This document shows, piece by piece, positions 45,092 through 53,970 of a stretch of 64,000 nucleotides of DNA (positions within the stretch are counted from its first letter, which is position 1; each line of letters opens with the position of its first letter). The notes below the pieces were generated by a model. The model was given only the letters and a program-made list of their open reading frames with translations, did not search any database and was not told the DNA's origin. The DNA is taken from positions 3,411,001 through 3,475,000 of the forward strand of contig NZ_AP026966.1 of the NCBI RefSeq assembly GCF_027923905.1, read 5' to 3'. This DNA comes from Massilia varians (lineage in GTDB: Bacteria; Pseudomonadota; Gammaproteobacteria; Burkholderiales; Burkholderiaceae_D). Made by a program: the position numbers and the translations under genes.

Positions 45092-46520
45092 ACGGCACGC
45101 CGACCTCGTTCCACGCGCCCTCTTCCTTGCGCAGCCACGGCGCCAGGGTCGGATGCTTGTCGAGCAGCCCGGCCGGCAGTTCCAGCTCGATGCGGCCCTT
45201 CATGCGCAGGCCCAGGCCGGCCAGGTCCCCGTCGGCGCGGGCATGCATGAACACCACCGCCATGCGCAGCGCCAGCACCGCCTTGGCCACGTCGGGCGCG
45301 CCCAGCGCATCGCGGATCTTGCGCAGATTGCCCTTCTGCCCCAGGATCAGGCTCGCCATCAGGCGCTGCTCGCGCGTGGTGAAGCCTGGCAGGTCGGCGT
45401 GTTCGACGATGTAGGCGCCGTGCTTGTGCGCTCCGGTCATCGAGATCTGCAGGCCCACTTCGTGCAGCATGGCGCTCCAGCACAGGTAGGGCTGCGCGTC
45501 GACCGGCTCCAGCGCTTCGTACAGGCTTGCGGCGATCTTCGCCGTGCGCAGCGCGCGCTGGCTGTCCACGCCGAAGCGGCGCATGCAGGCGCGGATCGCG
45601 GCGTCGCGCCGGTCAAGCCGGCTGGCGCGCAGCTCGAGGTCGGACAGCACGCCCAGGCGCAGGCCGGCGTTGATCGCGGTGAGCTGCTGCAGCCCGAGTT
45701 CCTGCATCAGGCCGATCAAGACCGTCAGGCCGCCCACCATCGCCGGCACCCTGTCCTTCTTGACGCCCGGCATGGTAAAGGCCTCGACGTGTCCCAGCGC
45801 CAGCAGGATGTCGCGCAGGGCGTGCAGGCTGGCCTGCGACATGGAACCGTCGCCGATGCCGTTCCTGCCGATCACCTCGTTGATGGCGCGCATGGTGCCG
45901 GAGGAGCCATAGACGGCATCCCAGCCCTGCGCCTTGTACAGGTCGGCGGCATCCTCGAAGCGGGCGCGCGCCTCGGTGACGGCGTCGTCGAAGGCCTCCG
46001 GCGTGATGCGCCCGTCCGCGAAGAAGGCGGCGGCCTGCGGATGGGTGCCAATGCCGAAGGACTCGACCAGGGTGATCTCGGGACCGATGGCGGCGATGAC
46101 TTCGGTCGAGCCGCCGCCGATGTCGATCACCAGGCGGCGCTCGTCGGGCTTGTCGATGGCGCGCGCCACGCCCATGTAGATCAGGCGCCCTTCTTCCTCG
46201 CCCGAAATGACCTCGATCGGATAGCCGATGGCCGCCTCCAGCCGCGGCAGCACTTGCTCGGCGTTGCGCGCCACGCGCAGGGTGTTGGTGGCGACCACGC
46301 GCACCGCATCCAGCGTGTAGCCGTCCAGGATGGCGCGGAAGTCCTGCAGGGTCTTCACCGCGCTGCGGATGGCGGGTTCAAGGAGCATGTTGTCGGCGTC
46401 CAGGCCCGCGGCCAGGCGGATCGGGTCGCGCGCGGTGCGCACGATGTGCATGCGCCCGCCCGCCGGCTCGCCGATGTGAAGCCGGAAGCTGTTGGACCCC
46501 AGGTCCACTGCTGCAAACAT
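45072..46520 (-). CDS. ppx: Exopolyphosphatase (Ppx/GppA family)
   Basis: 482 residues. It releases phosphate from polyphosphate or hydrolyses pppGpp. The actin-like ATPase fold shows the phosphate-1 loop FAAVDLGSNSFRLHIG and the phosphate-2 loop LVIDIGGGSTEVIA (about residues 140-153), with the catalytic glutamate in ISGEEEGRLIYMG. A C-terminal HD-like helical domain (about 310-480) has MLHEVGLQISMTGAHKHGAY. It converges with sixA with 20 bases of antisense overlap. Full-length and intact. Confidence 0.95.
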   Translation of the reverse strand: MFAAVDLGSNSFRLHIGEPAGGRMHIVRTARDPIRLAAGLDADNMLLEPAIRSAVKTLQDFRAILDGYTLDAVRVVATNTLRVARNAEQVLPRLEAAIGYPIEVISGEEEGRLIYMGVARAIDKPDERRLVIDIGGGSTEVIAAIGPEITLVESFGIGTHPQAAAFFADGRITPEAFDDAVTEARARFEDAADLYKAQGWDAVYGSSGTMRAINEVIGRNGIGDGSMSQASLHALRDILLALGHVEAFTMPGVKKDRVPAMVGGLTVLIGLMQELGLQQLTAINAGLRLGVLSDLELRASRLDRRDAAIRACMRRFGVDSQRALRTAKIAASLYEALEPVDAQPYLCWSAMLHEVGLQISMTGAHKHGAYIVEHADLPGFTTREQRLMASLILGQKGNLRKIRDALGAPDVAKAVLALRMAVVFMHARADGDLAGLGLRMKGRIELELPAGLLDKHPTLAPWLRKEEGAWNEVGVPFSAAVR

Positions 46521-46614
46521 AGGCGCTCTTTCGCTGTGGGTGTGGGCGAAGTATACAGCCTCGGAGGCGCGCCCGGCAGCCCTAGCGGCGCGCGCGCTGC
46601 CGGCGCAGCCCGAA

Positions 46615-46764
46615 TCATGCGCCCACCGCGACCGGCGCGCCCAGCGTCACGCTGGAGACCAGGTCCCAGACCCCGTCGCCGAACAGGGCCGCGAGCAGCC
46701 CGATCACGGTAAGGACGGCGAGCAACAGGGGCATGGCCCAGATCCGGCGGCGGCTGCGGATCAT
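46615..46764 (-). CDS. Small membrane protein of the PepSY iron operon (49 residues)
   Basis: A 49-residue frame that begins MIRSRRRIWAMPLLLAVLTV and has one hydrophobic helix (about residues 10-28) with positive charges before it, so N-in topology. Its ATG overlaps the PepSY stop (ATGA), which implies translational coupling and supports a real gene. Small helix proteins of this kind are often encoded with PepSY proteins and TonB receptors in Burkholderiales iron loci, perhaps as subunits of a membrane ferric reductase. Function is unknown. Confidence 0.7.
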   Translation of the reverse strand: MIRSRRRIWAMPLLLAVLTVIGLLAALFGDGVWDLVSSVTLGAPVAVGA

Positions 46765-47921
46765 GGCGCCTCCGTGGAACGGGCCAGGGCCGGCTCATGG
46801 ACGGCCGCCTTGTCCTGTTTGACGGCGCGGGTCTTGCGGCTGCGCTTGAGCCACAGGTAGAGGCCGCTGCCCAGGATGATGATGGTGGCGATGTCGAGCA
46901 AGGCCCACAACAGCTTCATGGCCTGGCCGCCGTAGTCGCCGAAATGCAGCGGCTGCGACAGCAGCAGCGCCGTCAGGTACCAGGGCAGTTGGCGGCGGTC
47001 GGTGATCTCGCCGGTGGCGGCGTCGATCAGCACCGGCTTGTACAGGCGCGAACTGAAGGCCTCTTCGCCGCGCATGAAAATGCCGTAATGGTGCGGGCTG
47101 CTGAAGGGCGTGCCCGGGAAGGCCACGAACGCGACCTTCATGCCCGGCTCCGCGTTTTCCGCGCGCACGATGGCGTCGTGGATCGAGGACATCCTGGTGA
47201 CCGGCGGCTGGCCCGCGTAGGGCTGCAGCATCTCGGCCAGTTCGTTGTTCTGCCAGTACTTCAGCAGCAGGTCGGCCCAGGTGTTGACCATGCCGGTGGC
47301 GCCCACCACCAGCACCCAGACCATGGTCACGATGCCCAGCAGGTTGTGCAGGTCGAGCCACTTGATGACCCGGCTGCGCTCGCGGCGCACCTCGCCGAAG
47401 TCGAGCTTGCGCATGAAGGGGGCGTACAGCACCACCCCGCTGACCACCGCGACGATCAGGAGAAAGCCCATGAAACCGAGGAACAGCTGGCCATACAGGC
47501 CGGCGAACAGGTCCACATGCAGGCGCAGCATGGTCGACATGAAGGCGCCGCCCTCGAAAGCCGGTTCGGTGATGACCCGCGTGGTACGGGCGTCGACCGC
47601 GATCGGCTTGTAGTGCTCGTCGTTCGGGTGGTCGCCGAGGGTGACGTTCCAGATCGCCGGCTCGTCGATTTCCTGCGACATGTACATCGCAATCTTGTTG
47701 GGATACAGCGCCTTGGCTGAGGCCAGCACCGCGTCGATGTTGCCGCGTGGGGTATCTGCCGGCATGGCCGGAGCTTCGACGTCGGTGCCAAGCAGGTGGC
47801 CGATCTCGTGGTGGTAGATCAGCGGCAGGCCCGTCAGGCAAAGCAGCAGCATGAAGACGGTGCAGACCAGGCTGCTCCATTTGTGGATCCAGCTCCAGAG
47901 GCGCAGCTTGGTGGGGGACAT
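46761..47921 (-). CDS. PepSY-associated membrane protein (putative siderophore-iron reductase)
   Basis: 386 residues from the ATG at 47921; the longer frame to 47969 runs through a Fur box and is unlikely. The N-terminal segment LRLWSWIHKWSSLVCTVFML and HHEIGH are typical of PepSY_TM proteins; further helices lie at about residues 135-160, 185-205 and 335-355, and two periplasmic PepSY-like domains lie between. Conserved histidines in the helices could carry haem. Such proteins are thought to reduce ferric siderophores at the inner membrane. It is divergent from a TonB receptor across two Fur-like boxes. Confidence 0.88.
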   Translation of the reverse strand: MSPTKLRLWSWIHKWSSLVCTVFMLLLCLTGLPLIYHHEIGHLLGTDVEAPAMPADTPRGNIDAVLASAKALYPNKIAMYMSQEIDEPAIWNVTLGDHPNDEHYKPIAVDARTTRVITEPAFEGGAFMSTMLRLHVDLFAGLYGQLFLGFMGFLLIVAVVSGVVLYAPFMRKLDFGEVRRERSRVIKWLDLHNLLGIVTMVWVLVVGATGMVNTWADLLLKYWQNNELAEMLQPYAGQPPVTRMSSIHDAIVRAENAEPGMKVAFVAFPGTPFSSPHHYGIFMRGEEAFSSRLYKPVLIDAATGEITDRRQLPWYLTALLLSQPLHFGDYGGQAMKLLWALLDIATIIILGSGLYLWLKRSRKTRAVKQDKAAVHEPALARSTEAP

Positions 47922-47950
47922 AGGAAGACGGGAAAATCGTGGAGTGTGGC

Positions 47951-47972
47951 AAATAATAATCGTTCTCATTTA
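47951..47972. promoter_or_regulatory. Fur box 1
   Basis: AAATAATAATCGTTCTCATT keeps most of the GATAATGATAATCATTATC pattern, with TAATAAT followed by a degenerate CGTTCTC half. It lies 30 bases upstream of the PepSY start on the minus strand and overlaps the region where its promoter must be. It suggests iron repression of the leftward operon. Confidence 0.7.
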
Positions 47973-47994
47973 CACGTGCAAGCCGAAACGGATA

Positions 47995-48014
47995 GAATGA
48001 CAATCATTCTCATT
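47995..48014. promoter_or_regulatory. Fur box 2
   Basis: GAATGACAATCATTCTCATT contains the near-perfect palindrome GAATGA-CAA-TCATTC, close to the Fur consensus. It lies 20 bases upstream of the TonB receptor start and is well placed to block that promoter when iron is plentiful. Confidence 0.75.
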
Positions 48015-48034
48015 AAGAAAAACGAGCCTGCACG

Positions 48035-50194
48035 ATGAAACTGCTTCGCCTGTCCCCGATCGCCCTCGCCATTGCCGCCCTGGCCGCGCAAGCCCAGGAC
48101 ACGCTTGTCAACGAACCGGTTGCCACCGTCGTCGTCACCGCCTCGGCCGACGCATCCAGCCAGGGCTTGCCCTCCGCCTATGCCGGCGGCCAGGTCGCGC
48201 GCGGCGGCCGCCTCGGCCTGCTCGGCAACGTGGACATCATGGACACCCCGTTCAATTCCATGAACTACACCCAGGCGCTGATCCAGGACCAGCAGGCCCG
48301 CAGCGTGGCCGACGTGGTGCAGAACGATCCTTCCGTACGGGTGGCGCGCGGCTTCGGCAACTACCAGGAGCTGTACGTGATCCGCGGCTTCGCCGTCAAC
48401 TCGGACGACCTGGCCTACAACGGCCTGTACGGCCTGCTGCCGCGCCAGTTTGTGGCCTCGGAACTGCTCGAGCGTGTCGAGGTGCTGCGCGGGGCGAACA
48501 GCTTCGTGAACGGCGCGGCGCCGGGCGGCGGCGGCATCGGCGGCGCCATCAACCTGCTGCCCAAGCGGGCGCCGAACGCGCCGCTGACCCAGCTGACCGT
48601 GGGCGTCGAGACCGGCGGCCAGGCCTATGTCGCAACCGACTTGGCCAAGCGCTTCGGCGCCGACGGACGCCTCGGCGTGCGGGTCAACGCGGCGCGGCGC
48701 GAGGGCGACACCGCGATCGCTCGCGAAAACCGCGAACTGAGCGTGTTCTCGGTGGGCGTCGACTATCGCGGGAGCGGCTACCGCCTGTCGGCCGACCTCG
48801 GCCACCAGGACCACCAGCTGCGCGGCGCGCGCCCGAGCGTGACGGTGGCGGCCGGCGTGCCGATCGTCGCGGCGCCAGGCAGCGACAGCAACTACGCCCA
48901 GCCCTGGACCTATTCCGGCGAGCGCGACACCTTCGGCACCCTGCGCGGCGAAGTCGACCTGCCGGGCGGCGCGGTGGCCTGGGCCGCGCTCGGCACGCGC
49001 ACCGGCGACGAATTCAACATCATCTCCTCGCCGACCGTCACCGACGCCAATGGCGACGCCACCATGACCCGTTTCGACAACACGCGGGAAGACAAGGTGC
49101 GCACCGGCGAACTGGGCGTGCGCACCGAGCTGCACACCGGCGCGGTCTCGCACAAGCTGAGCGCTTCGGTGTCGGGCTTTCATTCGGAGTCGAAGAATGC
49201 CTACGGCATGAGCGACTTCGCCGGCTTCGCCTCGAACATCTATGCGCCGCGCGATGCGGCAGCGCCGGCTAGTAGCTTCTTCACCGGCGGGAACATGAAC
49301 GCCCCGCTCCTGACCAGCAAGGCAATTCTGTCTAGCTTTGCCGTGGCCGATACCCTGGGCTTCATGGACGAGCGCTTGCTCGTGACCGTGGGCGCGCGCC
49401 ACCAGACCATCAAGAGCTTCGGCTACGACTACAACACCGGCGCGCCGAATGCGCGCTATGACGAGAGCGAAGTGACGCCGGTGGCGGGCATCGTCTACAA
49501 GCCCCTGAAGGGGGTGTCGGTCTACGCCAACTACAGCGAGGCCATGCAGCAGGGCCCGGTGGCGGCGGGCACCGACATCGTCAACCAGGGCGAGGTGTTC
49601 GCGCCCTTCGTCTCGCGCCAGAAGGAAATCGGGGTCAAGTATGACGGCGGCAAGCTCGGATTGAGCGCGGCCGTGTTCACTACCTCCCAGCCGAGCGCTT
49701 ACGTCGCTCAGCGCCGCTTCGGCGTGTTCGGCGAACAGCGCAACCGCGGCCTCGAGCTGAGCGTGTACGGCCTGCCCGCCCGTGGGCTGCGCCTGCTGGG
49801 CGGCCTGACGCTGCTGGAAGCCGAGCAGCGCCGCAGCGCCGGCGGCCTGCATGACGGCAAGGATGCGATCGGCGTGCCGGGCACCCAGCTGAACCTGGGC
49901 GCCGACTGGGACGTGCCGGGCGTGCAAGGCCTGTCGATCAACGCGCGCGCCCTGTACACCGCGAGCCAGTACGCGGATGCGGCCAACACCCAGAAGCTGC
50001 CCTCGTGGTCGCGCCTGGACATCGGGGCGAACTACCTGATGCGCTTCATGGACCGCGACCTCACCCTGCGCGCCCGCATCGACAACCTCACCGACAGGAA
50101 CTACTGGGCCTCGGCGGGCGGCTATCCGGGCTTCGGCTACCTGGTGCAGGGTGCGCCGCGCAGCGTAGTGGTGTCGGCGACGCTCGACTTCTGA
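48035..50194 (+). CDS. TonB-dependent ferric-siderophore receptor (FhuE-like)
   Basis: 719 residues. A signal peptide (about residues 1-20, ending AAQAQ) is followed by the plug domain with RSVADVVQNDPSVRVARGFG and ELYVIRGFAVNSDDLAYNGL, then VEVLRGANSFVNGAAPGGGG and a 22-strand barrel ending in the outer-membrane signature SVVVSATLDF with terminal phenylalanine. No TonB box is unambiguous, but TVVVTAS near residue 30 is likely. The plug resembles FhuE, FpvA and other siderophore receptors; the siderophore is unknown. Two Fur boxes precede it and the PepSY gene is divergent, so it is an iron-starvation locus. No biosynthesis genes are near, so it may use foreign siderophores. Confidence 0.93.
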   Translation: MKLLRLSPIALAIAALAAQAQDTLVNEPVATVVVTASADASSQGLPSAYAGGQVARGGRLGLLGNVDIMDTPFNSMNYTQALIQDQQARSVADVVQNDPSVRVARGFGNYQELYVIRGFAVNSDDLAYNGLYGLLPRQFVASELLERVEVLRGANSFVNGAAPGGGGIGGAINLLPKRAPNAPLTQLTVGVETGGQAYVATDLAKRFGADGRLGVRVNAARREGDTAIARENRELSVFSVGVDYRGSGYRLSADLGHQDHQLRGARPSVTVAAGVPIVAAPGSDSNYAQPWTYSGERDTFGTLRGEVDLPGGAVAWAALGTRTGDEFNIISSPTVTDANGDATMTRFDNTREDKVRTGELGVRTELHTGAVSHKLSASVSGFHSESKNAYGMSDFAGFASNIYAPRDAAAPASSFFTGGNMNAPLLTSKAILSSFAVADTLGFMDERLLVTVGARHQTIKSFGYDYNTGAPNARYDESEVTPVAGIVYKPLKGVSVYANYSEAMQQGPVAAGTDIVNQGEVFAPFVSRQKEIGVKYDGGKLGLSAAVFTTSQPSAYVAQRRFGVFGEQRNRGLELSVYGLPARGLRLLGGLTLLEAEQRRSAGGLHDGKDAIGVPGTQLNLGADWDVPGVQGLSINARALYTASQYADAANTQKLPSWSRLDIGANYLMRFMDRDLTLRARIDNLTDRNYWASAGGYPGFGYLVQGAPRSVVVSATLDF

Positions 50195-50209
50195 GCGCCG
50201 CCTGGTCGA

Positions 50210-51052
50210 TCAGAAGCGGACCTTGACGTAGGCGGAAGGTCCGGTCAGCTTCAGGTCGAGGTCGGCGCCGCGTTCGCCGTTGCGGTGCAGGTCGATCTTC
50301 TGGATGCCGTAGTCGAGCACCAGGCCGACGTTCCTGGTCGCCATCCACTCGATGCCCGCGGCGGCGTTCACCACATGGCCCTCGACGCTGCCGCCATTGC
50401 GCTTGACCCCGCCCGCCTCGGCATACAGGCGCACCCTGTCGTTCAACGCGTGGCGCCAGGCCAGCTCGATGGTCGGCGCCCACACGCTGTCGCTGGCGGA
50501 ACCGGACCCGCTCCAGCGGTAGGTCTGGACCGGCGCTTCGGCGCGCAGGTCGGCCTCGGCCGTCGCCGAGATCCTGGCGCGCAGGTGGGCCGCGCCCAGG
50601 CCGATCCCGAAGGCATTCTTGTCCGAACCGAACCAGTACTTGTAGGCCAGGCGCGCCATCTCGATGCGCAGGTTGGCATCCGCGCGGATGCTGCCGCTGA
50701 CCGGACGGCCTTCGTAGACCGTGGCGCCGCTCGGCGCGGCCGCGTAGTCCTCGTCGAAGCGCCAGTAATCGAAGGACGCGCCATGGCGGTCACCGAACAG
50801 CAGCTCGGCTTTCACGCGCGGCAGGGTGCCGTCGCCGAGCTTCTCGTCGGGCGTCTCGACGCGGCCGTAGTGGGTGTCGCCGCCGAGGTGGATCTTCGGT
50901 TCGGCGTGGAAGGCGCCGACCGACAGGCTCATGCGGTCGAGCGCCGGCGACTGCTGCGCCTGGGCCATGCCGGCGGCGGCCGCGCCGAGCAGGATGGCGC
51001 CTTTTAACAGGGTGATGGATACGACGGACGTGCGTGATGCAGGGCGGGACAT
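50210..51052 (-). CDS. Outer-membrane beta-barrel protein
   Basis: 280 residues from the ATG at 51052, which has GGAG five bases upstream. A signal peptide ends in AGMAQAQQ (about residue 33). The mature protein is made of alternating amphipathic strands, such as GASFDYWRFDEDYA, LRIEMARLAYKYWFG and NVGLVLDYGIQKID, and ends YVKVRF with terminal phenylalanine, the barrel-insertion signal. Size suggests eight to ten strands (OmpA/OmpW-like porin-type). It converges with the TonB receptor, 15 bases apart. No substrate is evident. Confidence 0.78.
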   Translation of the reverse strand: MSRPASRTSVVSITLLKGAILLGAAAAGMAQAQQSPALDRMSLSVGAFHAEPKIHLGGDTHYGRVETPDEKLGDGTLPRVKAELLFGDRHGASFDYWRFDEDYAAAPSGATVYEGRPVSGSIRADANLRIEMARLAYKYWFGSDKNAFGIGLGAAHLRARISATAEADLRAEAPVQTYRWSGSGSASDSVWAPTIELAWRHALNDRVRLYAEAGGVKRNGGSVEGHVVNAAAGIEWMATRNVGLVLDYGIQKIDLHRNGERGADLDLKLTGPSAYVKVRF

Positions 51053-51213
51053 GGAGACTCCGATAATCAAAAGAGTTGTTTAAAAATGTCCGCCAGACTA
51101 TGTCTAGCGCGACAACACCCTGATTATCGCAGTTATAAAAATGTTATCCCGCACGATTGGTGAACGCGCATTCGTCAAATAGCGGATGAGCCCAGGCATC
51201 CAGCCCCAGACGA

Positions 51214-52608
51214 CTAGCTTGCGCCGAGGGGCAGCGAGACCTCGGCGACGGTGCCCTGCCCGTCAGGCTTGCGGTGCAGGCTGATCGACGCGCCATGCTG
51301 GCCGGCGATTTCCTTGACGATCGCGAGACCAAGACCATGTCCATCGGGCGCCGCTCCGGGCGAACGGTAGTATGGCGTGAACAGTTTGTTCATTTCCCCG
51401 GCCGGAATCGGGCGTCCGTCGTTCGCGACCGAGACCAGCGCACGGTCGGCCCGCCGCGCCAGCCGCACTTCGATCTCGCCGTCCGGGGCGCCGTGGACCG
51501 AGGCGTTGTCGATCAGATTCTGCAGCAGGCGCCGCAACTGCGACGGCTCGCCCCACACATGCACGTCCCGCTCGGCGTCCAGGCTGATGCCCTGCCCGCG
51601 CCGCTCGAGCAGCGGGTCGAGTGTGCTGATCACCTCCTGGCAAACCTCCAGCAGCGAGACCTGCTGCGGCGCGTAGACGTCGCTGCGGGCGCTGATGCGG
51701 CTCAGGGTCAAGAGCTGCTCGGCCAGCTTGCTGGTGCGGCGCGCCGCGGCCAGGGCCTGGGCCAGCGCTTCGGCGCGCTCGGCGTCGGCGGGCGCGCGCA
51801 CGGCATTCTCGACATGCAGCTGGACCGCCGCGATCGGTGTGCGGATCTCGTGTGCCGCGGCGTCGATGAAGCGTTGCTCGCGTTCGAAAGCGGCCTTGAT
51901 GCGGTCGAGCAGGCTGTTGAGCTCTTCGATGATCGGCGCCAGCTCGGTCGGCGTCTCCGGCAGGCGCACCGGATCGAGCGAATCGGGGGACCGCGCTGCG
52001 ATCCGCGCGGCGAGCTCCTTGAGCGGACGCATGCTGCGCACCAGCACCAGGTTCACCGCGACCAGCAGCAACAGGCCGCCGCCGATCAGCGGCGCGGTGA
52101 TCGACATGCCGATGTATTCGGCCAGTTCGCCGCGCACTTCTTCCTTTTCCGCCGTCACCACCCAGATATCCCCGGAGCGCAGGGCGAAGACTTCCCATAG
52201 CGTGTCACCGACCTGGTGAACGCTGAAACCCGCAGCCAGCGGCGCCAGCGCTTCGTTCGGCGCCGAGGCGGATTTCGCCAGCAGCACGCCGTTGGCGCGC
52301 CACACCTGGAAGGCGATCTTGGTCTCGTAGCGGTGCCCGACGGCCCCGGCGGCGTCGCCGGTCGCGCTCTCCAGTTCGGGCGGCAGCGCGATGACCAGCG
52401 GCTGCGACAGCGTCGCCGTCGACAGTTGCTGCGCCACCAGCGCCTCCAGCACCCGCGCCGAGGTGGCCAGGCGGGCACTGAACAGCTCCTCGGATTCGTG
52501 CCGCGCCACCAGCTGGGCGGCCACGCCGATCCCGCCGAACACCAGCACGATGCAGACCAGCGTGGCGACGACCAGGCGACGCCGGCCGGAATAGGTGCGC
52601 GTCCTCAT
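51214..52608 (-). CDS. Sensor histidine kinase (QseC/PmrB type)
   Basis: 464 residues. Membrane helices lie at about residues 12-34 and 167-189, with a periplasmic sensor between them. HAMP follows (about 190-240). The HisKA box is FIDAAAHEIRTPIAAVQLHV with phospho-acceptor His253, and the ATP-binding domain has LLQNLIDNASVHG (N box) and DGHGLGLAIVKEIAGQHG (G box). Its start overlaps the response regulator stop (ATGA). It is the last gene of a seven-gene operon that begins with lipid or amine-modifying enzymes, so its signal may relate to that pathway's product or to envelope state. Confidence 0.93.
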   Translation of the reverse strand: MRTRTYSGRRRLVVATLVCIVLVFGGIGVAAQLVARHESEELFSARLATSARVLEALVAQQLSTATLSQPLVIALPPELESATGDAAGAVGHRYETKIAFQVWRANGVLLAKSASAPNEALAPLAAGFSVHQVGDTLWEVFALRSGDIWVVTAEKEEVRGELAEYIGMSITAPLIGGGLLLLVAVNLVLVRSMRPLKELAARIAARSPDSLDPVRLPETPTELAPIIEELNSLLDRIKAAFEREQRFIDAAAHEIRTPIAAVQLHVENAVRAPADAERAEALAQALAAARRTSKLAEQLLTLSRISARSDVYAPQQVSLLEVCQEVISTLDPLLERRGQGISLDAERDVHVWGEPSQLRRLLQNLIDNASVHGAPDGEIEVRLARRADRALVSVANDGRPIPAGEMNKLFTPYYRSPGAAPDGHGLGLAIVKEIAGQHGASISLHRKPDGQGTVAEVSLPLGAS

Positions 52609-53270
52609 GCGCCGACGTCGCCCAGGCGGTAGCCGACACCGCGGATGGTCTTGATCGCTGCCGGGGCGAGCTTTTTGCGCAGGTGGTGGACATGCACGTC
52701 GATGGTGTTGCTCTCGGCGCCTTCGCCCCAGCCATACAGCGACTCTTCGAGCTGCGCACGATTGAATACGCGCAGCGGGTTCTCGGCGAGCTGCTTGAGC
52801 AGCATGAACTCGAGACGTTGCAGCTCGACCGGCTGGCCATGCCAGGACGCGCGCAGGCTGTCTTCCTCCAGCACCAGGACGCCGCGTTCGATCCGGTTCA
52901 CCGGTCGTCCGCCGTGGCGCCGCAGCAGCACGCGCAGGCGCGCCAGCAGTTCGTCGAGCTCGAAGGGCTTGACCAGGTAGTCATCGGCCCCGAGGTCCAG
53001 GCCCTGGACGCGGTCGCGCATGGCGTCGCGCGCCGACAGGATCAGGACCGGCACGCCGTTGCCGCTGGCGCGCACCCGCTCCAGCACCCGGGTGCCGTCG
53101 AGGTCGGGCAGGCCGAGGTCGAGCACCGCCAGGTCGAAGGCATTGTCGCGCAGCGCCGCTACCGCGGAAGCGCCGTCGCGCACGTGCTCGACCGTGTAGT
53201 GCGCACGGCGCAATGCCACCAGCAGCCCGTTGGCGAGCAACGCGTCGTCTTCCACCAGCAGCAACCTCAA
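52605..53270 (-). CDS. OmpR/PhoB-family response regulator
   Basis: 221 residues from the TTG at 53270, which has AAGGAAGG upstream and starts the homologous LRLLLVEDDALLANGLLVAL. The receiver domain has the acidic pair in VEDD, the phospho-accepting aspartate in LAVLDLGLPDLDG and the lysine in DYLVKPFELDELLARL. The winged-helix domain has ESNTIDVHVHHLRKKLAPAA and TIRGVGYRLG. It is followed by its kinase with ATGA overlap and preceded, after 25 bases, by the TPR protein. An in-frame upstream extension to 53315 runs into the previous gene and is unlikely. Confidence 0.93.
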   Translation of the reverse strand: MRLLLVEDDALLANGLLVALRRAHYTVEHVRDGASAVAALRDNAFDLAVLDLGLPDLDGTRVLERVRASGNGVPVLILSARDAMRDRVQGLDLGADDYLVKPFELDELLARLRVLLRRHGGRPVNRIERGVLVLEEDSLRASWHGQPVELQRLEFMLLKQLAENPLRVFNRAQLEESLYGWGEGAESNTIDVHVHHLRKKLAPAAIKTIRGVGYRLGDVGA

Positions 53271-53295
53271 GATGGCCTTCCTTCCCGTGTAACCG

Positions 53296-53943
53296 TCACT
53301 TCTTCCCTTCCGCAATCTTGTTCAGCAACTCCCTGATTTCCCCGCGCCGCCCCTCGTCGGCCAGCTTGCGGCCCGGGCGCGCAGGCGCCTGCAAGGCCTT
53401 GCGCAGATAGCGCTCGGCGCCGGCGTAGTCGCCCTGGCGCAGCAGGTAGTCGCCATAAAAATAATTCGGATCGATGCCATCCGGATTTACCGCCAAGCCT
53501 TTCTTGAGAAACTCCTCCGCTTTGGTCTTGTCGCCGAAGCCGATCGGCCAGCCCGGCACCTGGTAGTACAGCGAACCGAGGCTGGTATAGGCCGAACCGT
53601 TGAGCGCGTTCGGATCGAGGGCCAGCGCCTGTTCCAGCGACTTCTTGGCGTTCTTGACGTACTTTAACGCGCCCAGCCCGCCCTTGGCGCCGGCATAGGT
53701 GGACTCGACGATCGCATACCAGATCAGCACTTCCGCATTGCCGCGATTGCGCGCCGCCATCTGCTCGCTGTCGGCCAGCAGGCGCGCGAACTCGGCTTCC
53801 TGGCGCCCGGCCGGCGTTCCATACTTGATCTGTTCCCAGCCCTGCTGCATGCGCGCGACATCCTCGGCCGGCCCGGCCCAGGCGCTCCCGGCCAGCAGCG
53901 CGGCGGCGGCGAAGGCCGCGATCCATCGGTATACGGTGTTCAT
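53296..53943 (-). CDS. Exported TPR-repeat protein
   Basis: 215 residues. A signal peptide (RWIAAFAAAALLAGSAWAGP, cleavage about residue 23) is followed by repeated helical hairpins with TPR spacing: LGALKYVKNAKKSLEQALAL, ALNGSAYTSLGSLYYQV, and YFYGDYLLRQGDYAGAERYL. GGAG lies 6 bases before the second of two adjacent ATGs, so the start is put at 53943. It is probably periplasmic. It lies in the operon between the SDR enzyme and the response regulator, 24 and 25 bases from each. TPR proteins are usually scaffolds; here it might link the enzyme set to the sensor kinase, which is speculation. Confidence 0.82.
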   Translation of the reverse strand: MNTVYRWIAAFAAAALLAGSAWAGPAEDVARMQQGWEQIKYGTPAGRQEAEFARLLADSEQMAARNRGNAEVLIWYAIVESTYAGAKGGLGALKYVKNAKKSLEQALALDPNALNGSAYTSLGSLYYQVPGWPIGFGDKTKAEEFLKKGLAVNPDGIDPNYFYGDYLLRQGDYAGAERYLRKALQAPARPGRKLADEGRRGEIRELLNKIAEGKK

Positions 53944-53970
53944 CATGTTCTCCTTTGTACTTCGCTTATG

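Noticed and set aside
47966..49927. 653-codon antisense frame across the TonB receptor
   Set aside because: It mirrors the receptor gene, lacks recognisable motifs and a ribosome site, and covers the Fur boxes.
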